Assembly (NCBI GenBank): GCA_937991535.1
Contig: CALKHN010000013.1
Span: 238,057-302,056, forward strand
Direction of reading: 5' to 3'
DNA length: 64,000 bases
Origin: an uncultured Sphingobacteriales bacterium
GTDB taxonomy: Bacteria; Bacteroidota; Bacteroidia; Chitinophagales; Chitinophagaceae
A program made the position numbers and the translations under genes. This document shows, one piece after another, positions 9,355 through 16,850 of the stretch; position 1 is the stretch's first letter; every line of letters starts with the position of its first letter. The notes below the pieces were generated by a model, which saw only the letters and a program-made list of their open reading frames with translations, ran no database searches and was not told the DNA's origin.

Positions 9355-9512
9355 TTCTTCGAATTTCAAATTTGAATTTTGATTTGCCTTTTGTGATTTG
9401 GTTCTTGTTATTTGCTTTTTGATACTATGTATTTCCCCGGATTTCCGGCTTCGGATTTCAAGCTTAAGACATCGGATTTGAAAATTTTTTGGTTCTTGTC
9501 TTTTGGTTCTTG
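9355..9512 (+). repeat. Degenerate intergenic repeat block, type A
   Basis: The block stutters through the words GAATTTCAAATTTG, GATTTGGTTCTTGTTATTTG, GCTTTTTGATACTATGTAT, CTTCGGATTTCAAGCTTAAG and TTTTGGTTCTTG. The same words in the same order occur at 59331-59442, and parts at 7538 and on the minus strand at 41583-41656. It lies between nadB and the 3' end of the flippase gene and has no coding potential. Confidence 0.65.
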
Positions 9513-11015
9513 CTATTTTTTACCCATTCTCTTCCTGATACTTTGCCAAACCGGTTGCACATCGGGTGAAAGTTTGAAATAGATAACGCTGCCGCCATAC
9601 AACAAAACGAATGCGGCACTGCGTAAAAACAACCCCGTAAAGCCATGCAGGTTCCTGAAAGCAAAATAACAGGCGGCATAACAACAAACCGCCACAATTA
9701 TGGTATAAAAGCTGGCAGGCGTAAAAGGTTGTAGTTTGAATTTTTTGTATAAAAAAACCAACCGTATCATATTGTAAAGAGATACTGAAACCAGCGTTGC
9801 GATAGCCGGACCGACTATGCCGTATTGTTTTGCCATTATATAAGTAAGTGGCAGAGTTACTGCCAGCAAAACAACCCCGCTTATGAGCTCAAATCTCCAG
9901 TAGTTAGACGTGCCGATAATCTGTGCGTTGAGGCCGGTGCCCAGGTCTATAACTTTGGTTAGGCCAATGAACATAAAGGCACTGAAGCCCAAAGCATATT
10001 CGGGCTTAAGCTTAAATGTAAACACCGCTTCTGTATAATTAAGCGCTATTAATATAAAAATACCCACAGCAAACAACAACAGGTTGATGGATGAACGCTG
10101 GTAAATTTTTTGAAGTGTTCGCAGGTCTTTATCCTTCCAGGCCTGTGAAAGATGGGCAATGGTTGCTGCAATCACTCCTCTTTGAGGCGCCTGTATGATG
10201 CTTGTCATGGTTTGGGCAAGCGTAAATATGGCAGCCTTCTCCAATCCGTCTTCCAGTACTGATGCAATTACCATGGTATCAAATATGCCCGACAACGTAA
10301 AGACCAGCATACCCGAATACACAAAAAGACAGAAAGAAACGATCTTAGCCGACAATCGTCGGGTAACCTTGCTTATGGAGAAACTAAGGTGCAGCTTACC
10401 CGTTGCCGCAAGATATATAAGCAAGCTGATGGCCACAAGCGGATAACCAAATATATACAGCTTAATGAACACATCAAAATCGGTAATTACCTGAAAAACA
10501 AATAATACGATCAACACCGTCGTCCATAACCGCCACTGCACTTCCCGCAAAAAATTGGTAACAACAGGTCTCCGGATGCTTTGGGTATATGCTTCGAGGA
10601 TAGTATATACAGTAAGCCCAAGCCCCATGGGGAAAATCCAGAAATAATAATTCACCAGTTGCGGTGCATTAGCGCTGTATTTTTTGATTACGAGGTCTTT
10701 AAACAGCCAGCCGCCAATGGCCACCATTACAAAGCCTGCAAGCCCTACTGCCAGTGCTAAAGAAAGTATGTCATTTTTGTGATCAGGAAGATGATGGCTG
10801 TAATAAGGGTAAAACTTGAAGATAAAAGAAGGCATGCCGAACGTTGCTAATGCCTGCATCATTGTTGAAACAGCAATAAACACCTGAGTAAGTCCATACT
10901 GGTCTGTAGTAAACAGCCCTTCCCGGGTAAAGAAATACACATTGAGCATACCCACAGCAAAACCCATATATATCACTAAGGAGGAAATAATGCTCTGCCT
11001 TCTGATTGTGCTCAT
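9513..11015 (-). CDS. Polysaccharide/oligosaccharide flippase (MATE/MVF superfamily)
   Basis: About 500 residues from the ATG at 11015 (MSTIRRQSIISS), preferred to an upstream start at 11192 because the first 59 codons lack hydrophobic character and a near-consensus -7 box (TATCTTTA, 11020-11027) lies 4 nt before it. Around twelve to fourteen hydrophobic segments fill the protein with short loops, and the basic TIRRQS start resembles Wzx/polysaccharide-transport proteins. It would move lipid-linked oligosaccharides across the inner membrane. There are no glycosyltransferase genes nearby, so the substrate cannot be inferred. Confidence 0.82.
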   Translation of the reverse strand: MSTIRRQSIISSLVIYMGFAVGMLNVYFFTREGLFTTDQYGLTQVFIAVSTMMQALATFGMPSFIFKFYPYYSHHLPDHKNDILSLALAVGLAGFVMVAIGGWLFKDLVIKKYSANAPQLVNYYFWIFPMGLGLTVYTILEAYTQSIRRPVVTNFLREVQWRLWTTVLIVLFVFQVITDFDVFIKLYIFGYPLVAISLLIYLAATGKLHLSFSISKVTRRLSAKIVSFCLFVYSGMLVFTLSGIFDTMVIASVLEDGLEKAAIFTLAQTMTSIIQAPQRGVIAATIAHLSQAWKDKDLRTLQKIYQRSSINLLLFAVGIFILIALNYTEAVFTFKLKPEYALGFSAFMFIGLTKVIDLGTGLNAQIIGTSNYWRFELISGVVLLAVTLPLTYIMAKQYGIVGPAIATLVSVSLYNMIRLVFLYKKFKLQPFTPASFYTIIVAVCCYAACYFAFRNLHGFTGLFLRSAAFVLLYGGSVIYFKLSPDVQPVWQSIRKRMGKK

Positions 11016-11218
11016 GCGGTAAAGATAATCCTGTAAAATAAAAACTATTCCCGGCTCCTGCACATATTTGTTAATGAGCAAATTGCCGGCAGCATTTTGT
11101 ATTGGCAAAGGCTGGAAAGAAATTGCCTTACTCTGGCTCGCCTTTTCCGGGGTTGACTGTTTGCTTGAACAATTCAGTTCATCATCAAACAACCATTCAA
11201 AAAATTAAAATTTGGTTT

Positions 11219-11479
11219 ATGAGTTGCTGTGGTAAAAAAACAGCCGCGCTAAATGCCGGGTCTTATCTGCATTCACCGACGCCGAATCATAAAAAAGTGA
11301 ACATGGGAACTGCTTTTGGTACAGTTCAAATTGAATATACAGGAAACGCGGGATTTAGTATGACCGGGAGCAGAACAGGCAGGCGGTACAATTTTAACAG
11401 AAAAGGCGAAGTGCTGATCGCTGATCCGCAAGACGAAGCCGGTTTGCTGATCTATCCCAATCTGCAAAAAAACAGGTAA
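11219..11479 (+). CDS. Small conserved-looking protein of unknown function
   Basis: 86 residues from the ATG at 11219 (MSCCGKK); in-frame codons back to 11102 lie opposite the start of the flippase gene and are unlikely to be used. The N-terminus has a CC pair. The C-terminal half reads GTVQIEYTGNAGFSMTGS, then TGRRYNF, DPQDEAGLL and YPNLQ: a small beta-rich unit whose Y-x-G / TGRxYxF pattern I have the impression of seeing in short phage-like or hypothetical proteins. No signal peptide or membrane segment. Its stop codon lies one base from the convergent ispG gene. Function unknown. Confidence 0.6.
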   Translation: MSCCGKKTAALNAGSYLHSPTPNHKKVNMGTAFGTVQIEYTGNAGFSMTGSRTGRRYNFNRKGEVLIADPQDEAGLLIYPNLQKNR

Positions 11480-11480
11480 A

Positions 11481-13517
11481 TCAGGGCTCTACCCATACTT
11501 CACTTTCTTTAAGCAACTTAATAAGTTCCTCAACGGCTATACTGCTGTCTACGGAACGCTTCACTACTTCCTTTCCCCTGTATAAAGTTATTTTGCCCGG
11601 CCCGCTGCCTACATAGCCAAAATCGGCATCAGCCATTTCACCGGGACCGTTTACGATGCATCCCATAATAGCAATCTTAACGCCTTTGAGATGATTGGTA
11701 ACTGCACGTATTTTGGCAGTGGTTTCCTGTAAATCAAATAAGGTTCTGCCGCAGGAAGGGCAGGAAATGTATTCGGTTTTTGAAATGCGCGTACGCGTTG
11801 CCTGGAGGATGCTGAAAGCCGTGCTGTTGATAAATTGCTCAGGGCTTTTATTATCAACATAATTTCTTCCACTGGCATTGAGTTGCCCGTAACTACTGGC
11901 AAGCAGTGCATAGCTGCCTGCAGTCATCCCCAAACAAATACCATCGCCAAAGCCGTCTAAGAACAAGGCACCGGTTTCCGTGGCAAAATGTATAAGGTGC
12001 TCATCGGGCGTTTGCCAGTTGCTATCGCTTATCAATACAGCAGGATTACGCATATCTTTTTGCAACAACTTCGTAAACATGTGCCGTACAGATTGCATCG
12101 CATTCTTATTGGTACTGCTCAGGGCGAGCACTACAGCAGTATCATTTTTTATTTTATCCAGTTTATCTATATCGAACGCATCTCCCCGGCTAAAACAATC
12201 GGGCATTACAATATTTAATATGTCGCTTTTTTGTTGATGACCAGCATTAAGATATTCCTCCAAAGAAAACAAAGGATAATATTTTTCCTTATTTGGGCAA
12301 CGAAGCCAATTTTTTGCAGGCAGTATCACTTTTAAGGTTCCTGGTAATGCAAAAGACAGTTCATCACCGCCAGAAAAAATATAGTCGGCTGCGAGATCGC
12401 TGATGTTCCACTTATCAAGCGCCTCATCATAGCTGTATCCTATACGTTGTAAAACTTCCTTTGTAATGGCGCCGGCCTTACTCAGATCTGCTATAACCAC
12501 GGGAACATTGTGCCCGCCGATATGATTAACCACAAAAGTTTCCCGCCGCTTATACCCGAAGGGGGAGTATAATGGAGTGGTAAGGGGTAAGGAATAAGAA
12601 GGGGTAAGGGGTGGATGGGGAATGGTGAGTGAATCCGCAGAATAGCGTTTCACAATATCACGGCATACAGGTATTTCAAATTCGGGGTCTTCGGTTAAGG
12701 ATACCCGTATGGTGTCACCTATGCCGTCTTCCAGCAAGGCGCCGATACCGATGGCAGATTTTATTCTTCCATCCTCGCCGTCACCCGCTTCTGTTACACC
12801 AAGATGCAGCGGGTAACACTCCTTAAACTCGTCAGCCATTTGCCTTACCAGCAAACGGTAAGCCTGCACCATTACCTGCGGATTACTGGACTTCATGCTC
12901 AGTACAATATTGTGAAAACTTTCATCGCGGGCAATTCGCAAAAATTCCATAGCGCTTTCCACCATGCCCATAGGCGTATCGCCATACCGGCTCATAATGC
13001 GGTCGCTCAGCGAACCATGATTGGTTCCAATGCGCATAGCCGTTCCGTATTCCCTGCAAATTTTCACCAATGGGGTAAAGCGCTGCTTGATCCTTTCTAT
13101 TTCAGAATGATATGCGCTATCGGTGTATTCAATAAATTCAAACTTCTTTTTATCAATATAGTTGCCGGGGTTTATACGAACCTTTTCAACAATCCGTGCT
13201 GCAATTTCGGCTGCATTGGGTGTAAAATGAATATCTGCGATAAGTGGAGTGCTGTACCCTCTTTTGCGGAGTTCGTTCTTAATGTTCAGCAGGTTTTCCG
13301 CCTCTCTTTTACTGGGCGCCGTAATGCGCACCATTTCCGCACCGGCTTCGATGCAACGAACAGACTGATCTACCGTTGCCAGGGTATCCATGGTGTCGGT
13401 AGTGGTCATGGTTTGCAGGCGAATAGGATGAAAATTGCCCGTTAACAATCCCCCAATATTTACTTCCCTGGTTTTAAGCCTTTTATATTCAGTCAGGGAT
13501 TCACAATACCATTGCAT
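11481..13517 (-). CDS. ispG: (E)-4-hydroxy-3-methylbut-2-enyl-diphosphate synthase, long insert-bearing form
   Basis: About 678 residues from the ATG at 13517, twice the length of E. coli IspG because of the central domain found in Bacteroidota, Chlamydiae and plants. The TIM-barrel part shows RLQTMTTTDT, GAEMVRIT and RIGTNHGSLSDR. The C-terminal iron-sulfur domain shows CPSCGRTLFDLQ and MGCIVNGPGE, giving three cysteines for the [4Fe-4S] cluster. It acts in the cytosol on methylerythritol cyclodiphosphate in isoprenoid synthesis. The insert contains an odd Pro/Ser/Thr/Leu/Tyr tract encoded by low-complexity DNA (12561-12630). In-frame codons to 13559 lack family similarity. Confidence 0.96.
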   Translation of the reverse strand: MQWYCESLTEYKRLKTREVNIGGLLTGNFHPIRLQTMTTTDTMDTLATVDQSVRCIEAGAEMVRITAPSKREAENLLNIKNELRKRGYSTPLIADIHFTPNAAEIAARIVEKVRINPGNYIDKKKFEFIEYTDSAYHSEIERIKQRFTPLVKICREYGTAMRIGTNHGSLSDRIMSRYGDTPMGMVESAMEFLRIARDESFHNIVLSMKSSNPQVMVQAYRLLVRQMADEFKECYPLHLGVTEAGDGEDGRIKSAIGIGALLEDGIGDTIRVSLTEDPEFEIPVCRDIVKRYSADSLTIPHPPLTPSYSLPLTTPLYSPFGYKRRETFVVNHIGGHNVPVVIADLSKAGAITKEVLQRIGYSYDEALDKWNISDLAADYIFSGGDELSFALPGTLKVILPAKNWLRCPNKEKYYPLFSLEEYLNAGHQQKSDILNIVMPDCFSRGDAFDIDKLDKIKNDTAVVLALSSTNKNAMQSVRHMFTKLLQKDMRNPAVLISDSNWQTPDEHLIHFATETGALFLDGFGDGICLGMTAGSYALLASSYGQLNASGRNYVDNKSPEQFINSTAFSILQATRTRISKTEYISCPSCGRTLFDLQETTAKIRAVTNHLKGVKIAIMGCIVNGPGEMADADFGYVGSGPGKITLYRGKEVVKRSVDSSIAVEELIKLLKESEVWVEP
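12561..12630 (-). repeat. Low-complexity tract inside ispG
   Basis: The plus strand repeats GGGGTAAGGGGTAAGGAATA-type words. On the coding strand it reads as a proline-rich linker (IPHPPLTPSYSLPLTTPLYS) that stays in frame. It looks like the intergenic repeats of this genome rather than conserved coding sequence. Confidence 0.6.
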
Positions 13518-13556
13518 AACAAATAATAATAAGTAAGTATAAAAGAAAACTAAGGG

Positions 13557-13564
13557 CAAAGGTA
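13557..13564 (-). promoter_or_regulatory. Candidate -7 box of the ispG promoter
   Basis: On the minus strand TACCTTTG fits TAnnTTTG, about 40 nt before the ispG ATG. A second match, TAGTTTTG, lies just upstream at 13567-13574. Either could be used. Confidence 0.5.
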
Positions 13565-13590
13565 AACAAAACTAAAATGGCAGGAGGGGC

Positions 13591-13620
13591 AATCAGCCCT
13601 TAGCCATTAGCCATCAGTAT
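13591..13620. repeat. Degenerate intergenic repeat, type B
   Basis: The run AATCAGCCCTTAGCCATTAG followed by CCATCAG is a stutter of TTAGCCATTAG/CATCAG words, like those at 7464 and 37330. It lies between the start of ispG and the end of the lipoprotein gene. Confidence 0.55.
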
Positions 13621-13631
13621 CAAAAAATATA

Positions 13632-14426
13632 TCAATATTCCACAGTATATTCAGCCGTTTCTGGCCGGTTGAGCATATCGCTCAGCGTTGTTAAAAAGGT
13701 GAGCGTTTTTTTATCGTCCGACAAAATGGTTTGGTTGCCCTTATATTTTTTTACTTTCTTAGGTAAAACAACAATCGTTTTATAATTCATATCTCCCATC
13801 ATCATCGCCATCTGTTGCAGCATTTGCATAGCGGAATCGTTTTGTATCTTATTATTGAACAAATCTTTATTGACGAGCGTATTGGACAATTTTCCCGGCG
13901 CGGCGGCAAATGTGAAAGCATCACGTGCCGGGTTTAAAATATTTTTATCTTTTACTATATCCGTGGGCATGTCTTCCACAGACCCGCTATCGTCGGGATT
14001 CTTTAGTTTATTTGATACCCCCAATTTGTCTATTACCGACAGGTAAGATGATTTGAGTTCCGGTAAATCCTTTATATGTTTAAAGGGAAAATTGAGAACA
14101 ACGATCAATTCTTTTTCTGCTTCATCTACCCGCATTCGCAGGCTCCCATCCCTGAACATTTCCTTTTCTTTGGCAGTAAGTGTTGTGGAAGTGTCTACAA
14201 AGGGTTTAAAGTAAACAGTTGAATCTTTTTTTTCCGCTATTTTGGAATCATCTTTATTTTCCTGGCCAAACTGGTCCATCAGCGTGAGCATTTTGCTCAT
14301 ATCAAGTGTAAGTGTATAAATACCGCTGTTGTTTTTATTAATTACAATTTTTTCTTCCGTGTCTAAACAGGATGTTAAGAACACAAAAAACAGCAACGAA
14401 ACAATAACATATATTTTCTTTGTCAT
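13632..14426 (-). CDS. Predicted lipoprotein of unknown function
   Basis: 264 residues from the ATG at 14426 (MTKKIYVIVSLLFFVFLTSC), where a signal sequence ends in the lipobox LTSC with a cysteine to be acylated; the next residues LDTEEK would then be at the lipid-anchored N-terminus. The mature part alternates short beta-type stretches with long polar linkers and has a methionine-rich segment (MQMLQQMAMMMGDM). No known catalytic motif was recognised. The gene lies 59 bp downstream of the fumarylacetoacetase-family gene on the same strand, possibly cotranscribed. Confidence 0.75.
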   Translation of the reverse strand: MTKKIYVIVSLLFFVFLTSCLDTEEKIVINKNNSGIYTLTLDMSKMLTLMDQFGQENKDDSKIAEKKDSTVYFKPFVDTSTTLTAKEKEMFRDGSLRMRVDEAEKELIVVLNFPFKHIKDLPELKSSYLSVIDKLGVSNKLKNPDDSGSVEDMPTDIVKDKNILNPARDAFTFAAAPGKLSNTLVNKDLFNNKIQNDSAMQMLQQMAMMMGDMNYKTIVVLPKKVKKYKGNQTILSDDKKTLTFLTTLSDMLNRPETAEYTVEY

Positions 14427-14484
14427 GCGTATGAATTGATACAGTAAAGTTAGAACGACGGACTGCAATTGTGTTACCGCTCTT

Positions 14485-15498
14485 CTATATTTTTTTGTCG
14501 TTTAAAATGCCCCGGTTCTCATCTTCAGTAACAATCACATTGGTAAGACGACCCAGACGACCAGCTTCCATTTCTATGGAATCCCCCGGTTGCAGCCACT
14601 GTTCTGTATAATTGGGGTTATTTAGTTTACCGGTTTGGTTCAGTTGCCGGAAACATCCACTGTCCAGGACGCCGCTTCCAATAATATCTCCGGGGTAAAG
14701 ATCTGCTCCATAAGAAGCGTATTCAATAAGCTCTGCAAAAGTCCGCGTCATATTACCCAGGTTGGCTTCGCTCACTTGCACCCCATTTACATTGCATTTC
14801 ATAGGCAGGTTCCAGCTTTTCCCGATATGATTTTCCGGGGCGGGTATCTCAAACTGCTCCAGGTCATCAGGTGTTATCAGTACCGGTCCTATTGCAGTGG
14901 AAAAACCTGGTCCTCTTGCAAGTACGGAATTCACTCCCATTTGCAATTGTCCTGCGCTTATTTCATTCATGATCATCACACCTCCAACATATTCATCCGC
15001 ATGCACAGCTCTGATGTTTCGGCCATATTTACAGATTACGATAGCCGCCTCAAGCTGAAAATCTAAGTTTTCCAAATGATCGGGCAGGCAGCGCACTTCC
15101 CCCGCGCCCTGTATGCTGTGATGATTGCCGAAATAAAAAATGGGGTATTGAACAAACTCCTGCCGGGCAGGCCCATCCTGGCTGCCGGTAACCGTGTGAT
15201 GGTGAAAGGTGTATGCATTCCTGTACGACGTGGGAAAAGGAACAGGTGCTAACAATTGCACCGCATCGTATGCAATGCCCTTGTTTTGCAAAACCCTCCC
15301 GGCCCTAACCCCTTCTTCGGCTCTTTTTGCTAACGGAAAAGCATCTTCCCAGTAATTCAGGAACATGCCCATACTTCCTGGAAGATCGGGATGCAACTCA
15401 TCCATATTATATAAAAGATCTCCAATTAAAAGGGCCAACTGATCATGCGAATCGCGGAGGTAGGAAACCAATTGCACGGTTAAAATTTTAAACTGCAA
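14485..15498 (-). CDS. Fumarylacetoacetate hydrolase family protein
   Basis: 337 residues, the usual size of the two-domain FAH family. The C-terminal catalytic fold is recognisable from YRNAYTFHHH, LDFQLEAAIVI, GGVMIMNEISAG, KSWNLPM and GDIIGSGVLDSGC; acidic residues in such segments bind Mg2+ or Mn2+. Members cleave carbon-carbon bonds or hydrate/decarboxylate acylpyruvates. The closest form in Bacteroidota is annotated as fumarylacetoacetase-like, acting in aromatic amino-acid breakdown, but no other pathway gene is nearby, so the substrate stays open. A hydrolase, decarboxylase or hydratase would all fit. Confidence 0.82.
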   Translation of the reverse strand: MQFKILTVQLVSYLRDSHDQLALLIGDLLYNMDELHPDLPGSMGMFLNYWEDAFPLAKRAEEGVRAGRVLQNKGIAYDAVQLLAPVPFPTSYRNAYTFHHHTVTGSQDGPARQEFVQYPIFYFGNHHSIQGAGEVRCLPDHLENLDFQLEAAIVICKYGRNIRAVHADEYVGGVMIMNEISAGQLQMGVNSVLARGPGFSTAIGPVLITPDDLEQFEIPAPENHIGKSWNLPMKCNVNGVQVSEANLGNMTRTFAELIEYASYGADLYPGDIIGSGVLDSGCFRQLNQTGKLNNPNYTEQWLQPGDSIEMEAGRLGRLTNVIVTEDENRGILNDKKI

Positions 15499-15515
15499 TA
15501 TAACTGAATGTTTTG

Positions 15516-15523
15516 TACCTTTT
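15516..15523 (+). promoter_or_regulatory. Near-consensus -7 box before the serine hydrolase gene
   Basis: TACCTTTT matches TAnnTTTG at seven of eight positions and ends 4 nt before the ATG at 15528. This is the same spacing seen at mnmG and DUF2480 and suggests a leaderless transcript. Confidence 0.4.
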
Positions 15524-15527
15524 TTGT

Positions 15528-16772
15528 ATGAAAATATTTCTCCCGCTTATTGTCATTTCATTTTTCATCACACAAAATATGAACGCCCAGATAAAAACAG
15601 ATGCATGGCTTTCACAATTGTTACGCAACACCGCTTCTGAACCGCTACTCCACATATTAAACAATCCCGACAGTTTTCAATACCAGTTGATCTATACACA
15701 GATCAACCGCGATAAAAACAATAGCCCCTCCTTTAAACATTATTATTTGCACGCGGATAAAAATCAGTATTTCAATCCTGCCTCTACTGTAAAAATGCCG
15801 CTGGCCTTTCTGGCATTGGAAAAGGTGAATACAATGAATAAACCGGGAGTAAATAAATTCACCCCAATGCTAACGGATAGTGCATACAGCGGACAAACAA
15901 CTGTTGTGGAAGATAGCACGTCCGAAAGCCGGTTCCCTTCTATTGCCCATTACATAAAAAAGATATTTTTAGTAAGCGATAACGATGCTTATAACCGGTT
16001 GTACGAATTTATCGGGCAAAAAACCATCAATGAGCGGCTCTGGCAAATGGGCTATAAAGATTTTCGCATTACCCGCCGCTTTGTTCGCGCTACTGAAGAA
16101 GAGAACCGCCACACCAACCCCGTTCGCTTCATTGATGGCTCGGGAAAATTACTTTATACACAACCTGCTGCTTACAGCGATCTGACCTTTGATTTCAGCA
16201 GGAATATCCTGGTAGGACGGGCACATTATAACCGTGATGATCGTTTAATTCAAGCTCCTATGAATTTTACCACGCACAACAATGCGCCACTCGAAGATCT
16301 GCAGCAGATTCTGCAGTCCGTTTTGTTTCCTGCTTCGGTGCCTGCACGCCAAAGGTTCGGTTTTACCGGAGATGACTATAGGTTTCTATATGAATACATG
16401 TCGAAACTGCCGGTGGAAAGCAAATTTCCGAAATATGATACGACGGAATACTTCGACAGCTACACCAAGTTTTTCATGTTTAAATCCGGTAAAACCAAAA
16501 TCCCGGAACATATAAAAGTATTCAATAAAACCGGGTGGAGCTATGGCTTTTTAACGGATATTGCTTATATCGTTGATTTTAAAAATAAAGTGGAGTTTAT
16601 GCTAAGCGGTACTATTTACGTAAACCGCGATGGGATACTCAATGATGACAAATATGAATATGAAGAACTGGGGTATCCCTTTTTTAAAGAAGTGGGAAAT
16701 ATCATTTACCAGCACGAACTGAAAAGAAAGCGGAAGCATGTTCCTGATCTGCATAATTTTGATATCAAATAA
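15528..16772 (+). CDS. Secreted serine hydrolase, class A beta-lactamase fold
   Basis: 414 residues from the ATG at 15528, giving a signal peptide (MKIFLPLIVISFFITQNMNA); a TTG 15 bp upstream is less likely. All three active-site motifs of the beta-lactamase/PBP fold are present: SxxK as STVK at residues 86-89, SDN at 150-152, and KTG in NKTGWSYG near residue 340. The long divergent loops and absence of an obvious Omega-loop Glu signature set it apart from true class A lactamases. It is best called a Beta-lactamase2-type periplasmic serine hydrolase. It could act on peptidoglycan peptides or beta-lactams. It is divergent from the FAH-family gene. Confidence 0.85.
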   Translation: MKIFLPLIVISFFITQNMNAQIKTDAWLSQLLRNTASEPLLHILNNPDSFQYQLIYTQINRDKNNSPSFKHYYLHADKNQYFNPASTVKMPLAFLALEKVNTMNKPGVNKFTPMLTDSAYSGQTTVVEDSTSESRFPSIAHYIKKIFLVSDNDAYNRLYEFIGQKTINERLWQMGYKDFRITRRFVRATEEENRHTNPVRFIDGSGKLLYTQPAAYSDLTFDFSRNILVGRAHYNRDDRLIQAPMNFTTHNNAPLEDLQQILQSVLFPASVPARQRFGFTGDDYRFLYEYMSKLPVESKFPKYDTTEYFDSYTKFFMFKSGKTKIPEHIKVFNKTGWSYGFLTDIAYIVDFKNKVEFMLSGTIYVNRDGILNDDKYEYEELGYPFFKEVGNIIYQHELKRKRKHVPDLHNFDIK

Positions 16773-16797
16773 TTTTATAACATGCTTAATGAATAAT

Positions 16798-16826
16798 AGC
16801 ACACAGTTATTAAAACTGCCTGTGCT
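16798..16826 (+). terminator. Weak hairpin after the serine hydrolase gene
   Basis: AGCAC pairs with GTGCT and CAG with CTG around an AT-rich loop. Only three T follow, so this is a weak terminator candidate or just a hairpin in the GH9 leader. Confidence 0.3.
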
Positions 16827-16850
16827 TTACCAAACGAAAATATATAACGA

